From Cohnella faecalis (GTDB lineage: Bacteria > Bacillota > Bacilli > Paenibacillales > Paenibacillaceae), in NCBI RefSeq assembly GCF_003570905.1, contig NZ_QXJM01000029.1, positions 1-64,000 on the forward strand: DNA of 64,000 bases, read 5' to 3'. The translations under genes and the position numbers were made by a program. The notes below the pieces were generated by a model. The model had not been told where the DNA came from. It saw only the letters and a list, made by a program, of their open reading frames with translations, and did not search any database. Positions 8,479-17,203 of the stretch are shown here, piece by piece; positions within the stretch are counted from its first letter, which is position 1, and the number at the start of each line of letters is the position of its first letter.

Positions 8479-9987
8479 TCAACCGAATGTCCCTTCCCTT
8501 GGCAGAACTGCCCTTTGCGCCAATCTGCGGCGGTCTGCCTTTCCGGCAGCGTTGACCGGAATATCCTGAACGAACCATACCGCCGCGGGAACCTTGTAAC
8601 GAGCCAGCCGGCTCTCGCAGTGTGCCAGCAGCTCTTGTATTTTGGCCGATTCCGAGCTCCCGTCCTTCCGTCCTTGATCGCGCAAACGAATGAATGCGAC
8701 AGGCTCCTGCATCCGTTCCGGGTGATCGAGTCCGACGACTACGGCATCTTCAACGTCACGCGCGGCCCGCAGAACGTTTTCCACCTCTTCGGGGAAAATA
8801 TGAAACCCGCTGCGATTGATCAAATCCCGCTTTCTTCCGGACAAGTGCAAATACCCCTGCTCATCGAGAAAACCAAGATCCCCGGTTCCGATGTAATCGT
8901 CCTCTATCGTTTCGCTCGTCGCCGCGGGATCTCCGTAATACTCCCGCATCCGGTAACGCGTTTTAACCCATACCTCCCCTACCTCGCGCGCGGGCAGCTC
9001 CTTGCCGTTCTCTCCTCTGACGACGGCATGCAGGAAGAAAGCGGGCTTGCCGCACGAGCCTCCCCTAGCCGCCCATTCGTCGTTATCGATCATTGCTATC
9101 GCTCCGGTCTCGCTCGTCCCATACAGATCGGTCACCTTCAAGTCCGGCATTCGCCGCGTTACGGTCGCCTTCAAGGAATCCGGCAACGGCGCGCCGGTTA
9201 TCATGAGATGGTTCACCGAAGACGGGAATTTGGCTCCGGTACGTTCGAAAAATTTCAGCAAGCCCATCAGATCGATCGGGCCCATGCTAACAAACGAGAC
9301 GCGGCGCAGAGCCATAGCGTTTATCCATGCGTCGAAATCGGCTTGCCCGGACAACACGACCGTGCCTCCTTCTTGCAGAATGTTGCATGCAGCCGTCAAA
9401 TGCGCGCGAAAAAAGAGCGGACGGCACAGCAAATGCGCTTGCGGAGCCGTTCCGGAATCCGCTGGCGGCAGCGCCATATCGAAGACCGATTTCGGCACGA
9501 CGATACCTTTGGGAGCCCCGGTCGTCCCCGACGAAAAAAAGACGATGTCCGATCCGAGCTCCGTTGCCGACCCCGCGCAATTCGGATAATCGCAGAGGTC
9601 CAGCTCCTCCAAGCAATAGACGCGAAAAGAAAGCTTCTCTTCGAAATCCCTTTCGTTCGCGAACGTACGAGTCGTTATCAATATCGACGCACGCGTTCTT
9701 GCCGCCAAGCTCGCGATATCCTCCGCCGTAAAGTGGACGTTCAGCGCAATCGGAACGAAATCCGCCCTTACTGCCGCTATCAGCACCGCTACGAATTCGG
9801 CGCGATTATCCAATAGCAGCAGAATTTCATCGCCCGGAGCAACCCCTGCCGACTGAAGAAAACCGATCCATCGTCCTGCATGCTCATCCAGCTCTCCGTA
9901 GGAAAGGGCAACGTTCTCGTCAACGACAGCAGGACGTTGCGGTTGAACGGAAGCCCAGCGGGCTATCGATTTCGAGACATCCTTCAT
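8479..9987 (-). CDS. AMP-dependent acyl/aryl ligase (ANL superfamily)
   Basis: 502 residues. It activates a carboxylic acid as the acyl-adenylate and usually forms a thioester. ANL motifs appear in order: FFSSGTTGAPKGIVVP (P-loop), YGTSETGAIAMID, GDLGFLDEQGYLHLSGRKRD, INRSGFHIFPEEVE, and the C-terminal catalytic lysine in VNAAGKADRRRL. I chose ATG 9987 (MKDVSKSIARW) because it overlaps the upstream stop by four bases (ATGA), giving translational coupling; the longer upstream frame is low-complexity read-through. Substrate is unknown. The adjacent chorismate-lyase-like gene, 13 bases downstream, suggests 4-hydroxybenzoate or a similar aryl acid. Confidence 0.9.
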   Translation of the reverse strand: MKDVSKSIARWASVQPQRPAVVDENVALSYGELDEHAGRWIGFLQSAGVAPGDEILLLLDNRAEFVAVLIAAVRADFVPIALNVHFTAEDIASLAARTRASILITTRTFANERDFEEKLSFRVYCLEELDLCDYPNCAGSATELGSDIVFFSSGTTGAPKGIVVPKSVFDMALPPADSGTAPQAHLLCRPLFFRAHLTAACNILQEGGTVVLSGQADFDAWINAMALRRVSFVSMGPIDLMGLLKFFERTGAKFPSSVNHLMITGAPLPDSLKATVTRRMPDLKVTDLYGTSETGAIAMIDNDEWAARGGSCGKPAFFLHAVVRGENGKELPAREVGEVWVKTRYRMREYYGDPAATSETIEDDYIGTGDLGFLDEQGYLHLSGRKRDLINRSGFHIFPEEVENVLRAARDVEDAVVVGLDHPERMQEPVAFIRLRDQGRKDGSSESAKIQELLAHCESRLARYKVPAAVWFVQDIPVNAAGKADRRRLAQRAVLPREGTFG

Positions 9988-11774
9988 TGGTCTTCGCGCA
10001 CCTCTCCATCGGAGGGGGATGCTTCGGAATTGCCGGCCAATTGCCTCATCCATTCGTTCGCCCTCACATGCTTCGGAGAACGATCCAGCGCCTGCCGAAG
10101 CGATTCTATCGCTTGGCGCGAATCGCCCAGCTTCATATAACATTCGCTTAGAGAAACCCAAACGTCCGCATCGGCTTGCCCATGAGCGATGCAATAGCGG
10201 AACTCCTCTGCGGCAGCGGAGGGATCTCCTCCGAGCGTCCCGGGCGTATTCAGCAGCCTTGCTCCGTTCATGCGTCTGGCGAATGGAAGCTTCTGATCGA
10301 TCGCGAGAGCGGCGGCAATTTCTTTCTCCAGCTGAGGGAGAAGCTTGATCTTCTCGAGCATGTTCCCCGCTTCGATCAGACGTCCGTACGCCGCTGCCAG
10401 CAAAGCGTGCGCTTCCGCGTCGGAAGGATCGAAAGCCGTCGCTTGCCCGAACAAGCGCCTTGCTTCCGAAAACCTCCCGTCGATCAGCTTGCGACGTCCC
10501 CGTCCGAGCCAATCGCGGACGGGATTGGCAGCGGGCGCATCGGGAGCGGCGTCGCCGTTGCGTTGAATATATACCGGTTTTTTCGACGGCGCATTGCGAA
10601 CAAGCTCATCGCGATCCAGAAGCATCCCTTCCGCTGCAAACTCAACGTCGACCGGTACGCCTAACCGTTCGGACAAGCGAGCCCGAACCCCTTCCTCCGA
10701 CCATTCCTTTCTCCGATGAGAATCGAGCAGGAATCGGATACCGTCCGCTTGTTCGACCGCTTTCCACGCATCCGGAGCCGGAACGAGCGAATAGACGGCA
10801 TCTTGAATGTCCTTGCCGTCCAGGACGATCTCTCCGAACCTTATTCGATCCTTCGCCCTGCCGTAATGAACGAGCTTGCTCCCCGTCCGGCCGCAAGCGC
10901 ATGCGCATGCCTCCACGCTAACGACGTCTTCGTTAAAATACCGCAGAAGCGGTGAAGCTTCGTGGGTTAGCGTCGTGATCGCGGCAAAGCCTTTCGCTCC
11001 CGGGTCGACGGGAGCAAAGCCGTCCTCCGCCAACGTTTCAACGACGAAATCCTTCTCTACAATGTGCATGATGCCGTGCTCGCACATCGCGGCGATATTC
11101 CCGGTCTCGGTAGAGCCGTACAAGTTGAATACCGGCACGCCCCATAACCGTTCGATATGCTGTCTGCGAAGCTCCCCCGTCAATTCTCCCGCCACGCAGA
11201 GCGCCCTCAAATCGGGATAGTCCTTCTTGATATCCGACCCGAGAAGACGAGCCGTCTCTGCAAGCAATTCCATCTCCCGGGGCAAGCCCGCGACGATGGT
11301 GACGCCAAGCCGTCTCATAAGCTCCAGCACGCGAGGGTACGGAGTAACGGGAGTCCGGCCGCTGGCGGGAACGACCCCCGCTCCGGCTTGCCTGGCCGCG
11401 TGCTGCATCAGAAACGCGGGAAGCGACATCGCGTAAGGAAACCGAATCAGCACCAAATCGTCCGGATTCAGCCCGACTCCGCACTCCCGCATCTGCTTTC
11501 CGCCCGTCTTCAAATCTTTGGACGTGAACCAGGACGCCGATGGCTCTCCCGTCGTCCCGAACGATTCGTGATATTGCGCGACTTCCCGCATGTCGACGGC
11601 AAGATGTCCGAATGAACCCGCTCTCCTAAGCTCCTCCTTGCGGGTTAGCGGAAGCAAGCCGATTTGAGCGAGACTAAGGCGCGTCACGTTTCTATTCCCT
11701 AGCTTTTCGATGTACAGCGGCGACTTGGTCAAGCGCTCCAGCAATTCCCGAAAAACTCGCTCCCGGCTCTTCAT
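9984..11774 (-). CDS. PaaK-type adenylating enzyme fused to C-terminal TPR domain
   Basis: 596 residues. About the first 410 are PaaK/coenzyme F390 synthetase-like: SFGTTGEPSASWFT (P-loop), LYGSTETGNIAAMCEHG, and the Cys-rich CACACGRTG turn, then a mini-domain ending PSKKPVYI. Residues ~425-580 are TPR-like: LGRGRRKLIDGRFSEARRLF, AYGRLIEAGNMLEKIKLL, MNGARLLNTPGTLGGDPSAA and LSECYMKLGDSRQAIESLRQAL. The TPR part has the same layout as the three stand-alone TPR proteins across the terminator (A-Y-G, K-x-L, I-R/A-R-x-x-(R/N)-(A/G), LP/TP). The gene overlaps its upstream and downstream neighbours by four bases each. PaaK enzymes normally make phenylacetyl-CoA or related aryl thioesters; the TPR fusion is unusual to my knowledge. 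Confidence 0.88.
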   Translation of the reverse strand: MKSRERVFRELLERLTKSPLYIEKLGNRNVTRLSLAQIGLLPLTRKEELRRAGSFGHLAVDMREVAQYHESFGTTGEPSASWFTSKDLKTGGKQMRECGVGLNPDDLVLIRFPYAMSLPAFLMQHAARQAGAGVVPASGRTPVTPYPRVLELMRRLGVTIVAGLPREMELLAETARLLGSDIKKDYPDLRALCVAGELTGELRRQHIERLWGVPVFNLYGSTETGNIAAMCEHGIMHIVEKDFVVETLAEDGFAPVDPGAKGFAAITTLTHEASPLLRYFNEDVVSVEACACACGRTGSKLVHYGRAKDRIRFGEIVLDGKDIQDAVYSLVPAPDAWKAVEQADGIRFLLDSHRRKEWSEEGVRARLSERLGVPVDVEFAAEGMLLDRDELVRNAPSKKPVYIQRNGDAAPDAPAANPVRDWLGRGRRKLIDGRFSEARRLFGQATAFDPSDAEAHALLAAAYGRLIEAGNMLEKIKLLPQLEKEIAAALAIDQKLPFARRMNGARLLNTPGTLGGDPSAAAEEFRYCIAHGQADADVWVSLSECYMKLGDSRQAIESLRQALDRSPKHVRANEWMRQLAGNSEASPSDGEVREDQ

Positions 11775-13117
11775 CTCACAAAAACCCGCGTCGCTTTGCC
11801 GAATGTCCGCGGCAAATCGCGCTTGATTTCGACATGGCAATCGACGCCCGTGCGGTTCGACATATGAGCGCGGATTTTCTCGGCCAACTGCGAATCGGTT
11901 AGCTTGGTGCGATACGGCTCGGCTTCGATCGTTAAACGACCTTGTTCGAGAATAAAGTGATACCACATGCCGACGTCGGGAACTTCCATCAGAAAATGCT
12001 CCAATAAGAACGGGGAGTAGTCGTCGCCGTTCAGGTTGATCATATTTTCCATTCTGCCCCTCAGCTGCAGGACGTCCATCCGAATCCCGCAGGCGCATTG
12101 CGACTTCTGCAAATAACCGATGTCTCCGCTCCGGTACCGAACCATCGGCATGCCTTCGCGAAGGAGCGTCGTGACGACGATTTCCCCGGTTTGGCTGTAG
12201 CCTAGCGGCGCTCCGGAAGCCGGATCTACGATTTCGACTTTGACATGGCCTTCCATGATGTGATAACCGTTATGTTCCTTGCATTCGACCGCAACGACGC
12301 CGCACTCGGTCGATCCGTAGAAAAACGACACCTCGCAGCCCCAGGCTTTTTCCAGACGCTTGCGAAAAGTGTGGGAGCAGCCTTCCCCCGTCAGCATAAT
12401 TCTCCGCAGCTTAATATCTTCGCCAAGCCTGAAGCCGATTCGCTCGCTTTCTTCCGCCAGGAGCGCCGCGTAAGACGGCGTGGTGGCAAGCACGGTCGCT
12501 TCATACTCCTTCATCAGCGCAAGAGATTTGTCGACGGGAGCCATATATCCGCCCTTGCCTAGCGAAAGAACGGCCGTTCCGAACGCAAATTGGTACAGCC
12601 TTTGAAACCCGAGACCCGGAAGCGCGAATTCGTAAGGCAGCGCAATAGCCGCGACATCCTCTTCCTTCTCCGTGAAAAGCTCCAAATATTTGGGCAACAA
12701 ATCGTAGACATATTGGTCGGCCAACGTGTAGGACGTATAGATCGGCTTCCCCGAAGTTCCGCTTGTAAGATGGACTTGACCTATTTGCTTCGGCTCGACG
12801 CAGAGCAGCTTTCTCTTATCTCCGCGAATGACATCCTTGTTCAACAGGGGCACGGTCGACAATTGCTCAAGGCTATCGATGCGCGGCTCCGCGAAACCGG
12901 CCTCCTCCAACGCAGTACGGTAAAACTCGTTATGGCTCCAAATGTGCTCTAGGGTCAAATTGACGGCCTCGAGTTGGTATTGTTCGCGTCTCTCCTGCGG
13001 GAGCTTCTCGATCGTTGTTCCTTCCTCGTCCAATCGGGTGAAAAACGGGATGAGCCGCTCCAAATGAGACTGATGCTCGTCAATGGAAACCGACATTTTA
13101 TGGGACTGGGTTTTCAC
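11771..13117 (-). CDS. PaaK/CapK-family adenylate-forming enzyme
   Basis: 448 residues from GTG with a GAGGAGG site, first gene of the operon. Motifs: VHLTSGTSGKPIYTSY (P-loop), FFYGSTECGVVAVECKEHNG, MVRYRSGDIGYL, the CACGIRMD turn, and a C-terminal PaaK mini-domain (TGVDCHVEIKRDLPRTFGK) with the final lysine in place. The N-terminal segment (LEHIWSHNEFYRTALEEAGF) is the typical PaaK helical start. Relatives include phenylacetate-CoA ligase, LuxE acyl-protein synthetase and CapK. No ring-oxidation (paaABCDE-like) genes are nearby, so phenylacetate catabolism is unlikely. The 52-bp repeat array lies directly upstream, leaving about 190 bases for a promoter. Confidence 0.88.
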   Translation of the reverse strand: MKTQSHKMSVSIDEHQSHLERLIPFFTRLDEEGTTIEKLPQERREQYQLEAVNLTLEHIWSHNEFYRTALEEAGFAEPRIDSLEQLSTVPLLNKDVIRGDKRKLLCVEPKQIGQVHLTSGTSGKPIYTSYTLADQYVYDLLPKYLELFTEKEEDVAAIALPYEFALPGLGFQRLYQFAFGTAVLSLGKGGYMAPVDKSLALMKEYEATVLATTPSYAALLAEESERIGFRLGEDIKLRRIMLTGEGCSHTFRKRLEKAWGCEVSFFYGSTECGVVAVECKEHNGYHIMEGHVKVEIVDPASGAPLGYSQTGEIVVTTLLREGMPMVRYRSGDIGYLQKSQCACGIRMDVLQLRGRMENMINLNGDDYSPFLLEHFLMEVPDVGMWYHFILEQGRLTIEAEPYRTKLTDSQLAEKIRAHMSNRTGVDCHVEIKRDLPRTFGKATRVFVR

Positions 13118-13307
13118 GAGTATCCTCCTCTTCGCATCGTGACTCTAGTTGCTCGGATCATGATATGTTAGAACCTTGCGAACAACTATCAACATACACC
13201 CAAAAGCTCGTATTACCCGGGGAAATTGGTGCAATCGCTCATGCTCTCGCACCTGCTGTATGAAGAAGAAAGGCAAGAACGAGGACGGAAGGACTGGCGC
13301 GACGGAG

Positions 13308-14090
13308 TTGTGACGCTTTTCAGCACAACGGGGGCTGGCGGCGGTGAGTTGGAGAGTAATTGTGACGCTTTCGAGCACAACTGCGACTATATGCGGGGAG
13401 TCGAGGCAGGGTTGTGACGCTTTTCAGCACAACGGGGGCTGGCAGCGGTGAGTTGGTGAGTAATTGTGACGCTTTCGAGCACAACTGCGACTATATGCGG
13501 GGAGTCGAGACAGAACTGTGACGCTTTTCAACACAACGGGGGCTGGCGGCGGATAGTTGGTGAGCAATTGTGACTCATACGAACACAACTGCGACTATAT
13601 GCGGGGAGTCGGGGCAGAGTTGTGAAGCTTTTCAGCACAACGGGGGCTGGCGGCGGTGAGTTGGAGAGTAATTGTGACGCTTTCGAGCACAACTGCGACT
13701 ATATGCGGGGAGTCGGGGCAGAGTTGTGAAGCTTTTCAGCACAACGGGGGCTGGCGGCGGTGGATTGGAGAGTAATTGTGACGCTTTCGAGCACAACTGC
13801 GACTATATGCAGGGAGTCGAGGCAGGGTTGTGAAGCTTTTCAGCACAACGGGGGCTGGCAGCGGTGAGTTGGAAAGTAATTGTGACTCATACGAACACAA
13901 CTGCGACTATATGCGGGGAGTCGAGGCAGGGTTGTGACGCTTTTCAGCACAACGGGGGCTGGCAGCGGTGAATTGGAGAGTAATTGTGACGCTTTCGAGC
14001 ACAACTGCGACTATATGCGGGGAGTCGAGGCAGAGTTGTGACGCTTTTCAGCACAACGGCAACTTTCTGCGAAGAGTCTGTTTGCAGCTC
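13308..14090. repeat. Tandem array, 52-bp half-units in 104-bp pairs
   Basis: About fifteen half-units keep an exact 52-base phase: the TGAC/TGAAG core starts at 13311, 13363, 13415, 13467, 13519, 13571, 13623 ... 13935, 13987, 14039. Two types alternate. Type A has TTGTGACGCTTTTCAGCAC then AACGGGGGCTGGCGGCGG; type B has TTGTGACGCTTTCGAGCAC then AACTGCGACTATATGCGGGG. Each carries a GTTGTG...CACAAC inverted pair around the core. Variants (TGACTCATACGAAC, TGAAGC) are scattered. There are no spacers and no convincing gene. The array lies between the PaaK/CapK operon and the end of spoVID. Confidence 0.95.
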
Positions 14091-14172
14091 TTCCCTTCTC
14101 CCGAAAGCGCACAAAAGCGGTCCCGAGGTCTTTTCAGACCTGTCGGGACCGCTCTTGGCAGAAGCGTTGACG

Positions 14173-15514
14173 CTATGGAATATAGAGCACCTGGCCTTCC
14201 GAAATGTACGGATCGGTCAGCCGATTATGGAGCTGCAGCTCCCGCGTCTGCACATTGTAGCGGGTCGCGATCGCTTCCAGCGTGTCTTGCCGCTGTACGA
14301 TGCACAGCTTTACTTTACGGAACGATTGATGCTCGGAGTCTTTCGCGAGGAACAGCTGCGTCCATTCCACTTCGTCGCCGGTGCTTTCCTTCGCTTCTTT
14401 TAACAAAGCGGCTTCTTCTTCCGCAAGCTTCGCGGCCAGAAGCTTCTGCTCGGCTTCGCGAATCGCTCCCTTTTCTCCGAGCAAGGAGAGCACCGTGACC
14501 GAAGCCGTCGGCTTGACCGGAGCATCGAGCGGCCTGCCTCCTACGGCAACCTTCAAATCCGCTTTGTCGTCCTTTGGAGCCTCCGAAGGAGACTCCGAAG
14601 GAAACTTCGATGACTCCTCCGCCGCATCGAGCTCGTCGCGGCGATCGGATACGTCGCCCCACAGGTTCGCGGAAGACGATCCGTCTGAATATACGATCCG
14701 CGACAATTCATCCTGACCCAAGAACCCGTCGGAAGCTTGAACAGCCGCTTCCTGCTCCGGCTCCCTGCCGACTTCTTCCTCGTATTGTACCGCCTTATGG
14801 CCGAACGAGGGATTCCCGTTCTGAAAAAAGGACAGCCAGCCGTTGTCCGGCTGCGTCTGCTGCTCGGCGGAAGACAGCGTCGCGCTTGAATAAGCCTCGC
14901 CCCCGCCTCCGCCATCATCGCGCCCGACTGGCGCGCCTTGCTCCTCAAGCTCGTATCCCGGCCATGCCGGCGTGAACGCTTGTTGTCCGCCGGTCCCCCA
15001 GACGTTGTCTTGCTGAGCCGGCGCAGGCTCATAAGGCGGGCGCTCCGTCGTTCCCTGAACCGACTGGGCATAATCCGAATAATAAGGCTCTTCCACAGGC
15101 GCTTGATGAACGACCGTAAAGCTGTCCTCCCGCCATACGGGCGCCCCGCGCTCGCTACTTCCAGCCCTCGCAAAGCGAGCACTCCCGTCACGTTAAGCGA
15201 ACGGGTGGACAACAAATCGACATCGAAGTTGTCGATCTCCACCGCCAAATCCTCGACCCGGTGAACCCTGCTCAGCGGCAGTGTAATTTCGACCGGAATC
15301 CAATGCTCCAACTGCGAGATTCCGGGCGAATCTTGCGATTTGTACACGCCGGATAGCAGCAGATGCCCCTCAGGAGCACCTCGTCCTCCTGCGGAAGCGC
15401 CTGCATATGCGGGACGAGCTCGATTTCCTCGAGTTCTTCGATAGCGGCCACTTCATCGGGTAGATGAACCCGCTCGTAAATATCGAAACGCAAACCGTTA
15501 GACTGATCCGTCAC
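14173..15514 (-). CDS. spoVID: Stage VI sporulation protein D-like, two frameshifts
   Basis: Spore coat encasement protein. It starts at GTG 15514 after AAAGGAGG with TDQSNGLRFDIYERVHLP, the SpoVID N-terminal beta domain. The middle is acidic and Pro/Gln/Ser rich, and the C-terminus is a LysM domain (VQRQDTLEAIATRYNVQTRE ... YISEGQVLYIP). Two breaks are repaired by one base each: near 15370 (CTGAGGGGCATC should have an extra G, giving LRGHLLLSGVYKS) and near 15155 (GCGGGGCGCCC should have an extra G, giving APVWREDSFTVV). The corrected length is 447 residues. It follows hemL in the Bacillales order, with the solute-binding protein gene placed between them on the other strand. Confidence 0.9.
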
Positions 15515-15766
15515 GACTGACGTCCTCCTTTCGGCATTGGCGCCGGAAGCTCCGTTTTCCGGGCCGTTCCAACTCACTAACTATCTATATGCCGCCGAAA
15601 GTCGGGCATGCCACCTAAGGGCACAAAATACAAACAACCCCTTCTTCTGCCGAACCGGCTCGCCTCATTCGATCGGCAAAGAAAACCGGTTGCCCAATTA
15701 CCGAGATCAGACTATTCTATAAATAGAATTTTATTACAAAATATACAGAGAAAAAGAGGGGTCGCA

Positions 15767-17143
15767 TTGAAAAGCTCAAAAGCAAGTTCGTCTCTAATTC
15801 TATTGCTATGTTTGTTGCTGTTGTCCGCCTGCTCCCAAGACGGCAAAAAGCTGAAGCCGTTCGATCCGAAGAAATCTACCCGCATTAAAATCATGTACGA
15901 CAGTCCGGGCTATTACGATCAGGATTACGGCCGATATTTATCTGCCAAATATCCGAATTTGGAGGTAGAGGTTGCCTCTACGGACACTCTGTTCGGAAAA
16001 CCGTCGTCGGAGTATAAAAAATTCATCCAAAATGAAAATCCCGACGTACTTCTGCTCACTCCCGATTTGTACGAGGAATACGTATTGGCCGGAAAGCTGA
16101 TGCCGCTGGACGAATTAATTACGCAAGACGCGTTCGACATCGAGAACATTCAGCCTTTTATCGTCGAGTATCTTAAAGAGAAGGGCGAAGGAAAAATTTA
16201 CGGGCTTGCCAACAGCTTCTACAGTCTAGGACTGTACTACAACATCGATTTGTTCCGGAAGCACGGAATCGAAACACCTCGAAACGGCATGACCTGGGAG
16301 GAGGTCGCCGCATTGGCGGGCCGGTTCCCTCATAGCGGCTCCGGCGATGATCGAGTCTATGGCCTGCAAGTGGACGGCGACTACTCTCCCGCGCTTAATC
16401 TGCTGTTGTCGCTGACCGGCACGCAAAATTTAAGGCTTGTCGACAAAGACGGCTCCAAGCTTCTGCTCGATACGGCTTCCGTCAAATCGGCTTACGAGAA
16501 GACCGTAGACATGCTCGCTTCGGGAAGCTTGTACGCCGATCCGATCGACAAGACGCTGCAAATCGGCGATACGCTCGAAGGCTTTTTGGAGCGCGATCCA
16601 TTCCTCATGAATAAAGTAGCCATGACCATTCGCCCTTCCTGGTATATGTCCGACATCAGAGGATTCTCGTCCGGCCCGAAAAAACATAAGCCTGCCTCCT
16701 ACGGCGTCGCCACCGTCCCGGTCGATCCGTCCAACCCCGGCGCTTCGGCTCATGTCGGGTTAAGCAAAATTTTTTGCGTGAGCGCTTCGGCTTCAAACCC
16801 CGGCGCCGCTTGGGAGTTCGTGAAATACGTTAACGGCGGGGAGCTTGCAGCCATCAAATCCAAAACGGACTTGCCCGAACTCCCGGCCCGAACTGCCGCC
16901 AAGGAAGACAAGGACGGTCGAAGCCTGGAAGCCTTCTACTCTCTCAAACCAAACATTTCCTTTCATCCTCTAACGGAAGACGTTCCGCGAGCCTTCCTTC
17001 TGGATTGGGACAAAACCGTATCCGAGCAGACGACGGCTGCTATTGAAGGCAAAATTTCGAGCGAAGCCGCCCTCAAGTCCATCCAATCTGAAGGTCAAGC
17101 GAAGCTTGCAAAAGCGGGCAGCGCCGAAAGCAAGAAGTCCTAA
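15767..17143 (+). CDS. Extracellular solute-binding lipoprotein (ABC sugar-type)
   Basis: 458 residues from a TTG start behind AGAGGGG; the residues after it form a lipoprotein signal peptide ending LLLSAC, so the mature protein is lipid-anchored at Cys ~21. The rest fits the family-1 (carbohydrate-type) solute-binding fold: IKIMYDSPGYYDQD, NPDVLLLTPDLYEEY, YGLANSFYSLGLYYNIDLF, AAWEFVKYVNGGELA. No permease or ATPase gene is beside it, so it is an orphan binding protein that must use a transporter encoded elsewhere or has another role. It interrupts the usual hemL-spoVID adjacency and lies on the opposite strand, suggesting a later insertion. Confidence 0.88.
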   Translation: MKSSKASSSLILLLCLLLLSACSQDGKKLKPFDPKKSTRIKIMYDSPGYYDQDYGRYLSAKYPNLEVEVASTDTLFGKPSSEYKKFIQNENPDVLLLTPDLYEEYVLAGKLMPLDELITQDAFDIENIQPFIVEYLKEKGEGKIYGLANSFYSLGLYYNIDLFRKHGIETPRNGMTWEEVAALAGRFPHSGSGDDRVYGLQVDGDYSPALNLLLSLTGTQNLRLVDKDGSKLLLDTASVKSAYEKTVDMLASGSLYADPIDKTLQIGDTLEGFLERDPFLMNKVAMTIRPSWYMSDIRGFSSGPKKHKPASYGVATVPVDPSNPGASAHVGLSKIFCVSASASNPGAAWEFVKYVNGGELAAIKSKTDLPELPARTAAKEDKDGRSLEAFYSLKPNISFHPLTEDVPRAFLLDWDKTVSEQTTAAIEGKISSEAALKSIQSEGQAKLAKAGSAESKKS

Positions 17144-17145
17144 AC

Positions 17146-17201
17146 AAGCGAAAGAGCCTCTCCTCATCCGATGTGCCGGTTGAAGAGAGGCTCTTTCGCT
17201 T
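17146..17201. terminator. Bidirectional terminator
   Basis: A 17-bp perfect stem (AAGCGAAAGAGCCTCTC / GAGAGGCTCTTTCGCTT) with a 22-base loop lies between the convergent ends of the solute-binding gene and hemL. Confidence 0.88.
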
Positions 17202-17203
17202 AC

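Noticed and set aside
10500..12098. Long N-terminal extensions of the AMP-ligase and PaaK-TPR genes
   Set aside because: The extensions are low-complexity antisense-like sequence; the ATGA overlaps mark the real starts.
13308..14090. CRISPR array or integron attC array
   Set aside because: Units are adjacent, with two alternating types and no cassettes between them, and there is no integrase gene.
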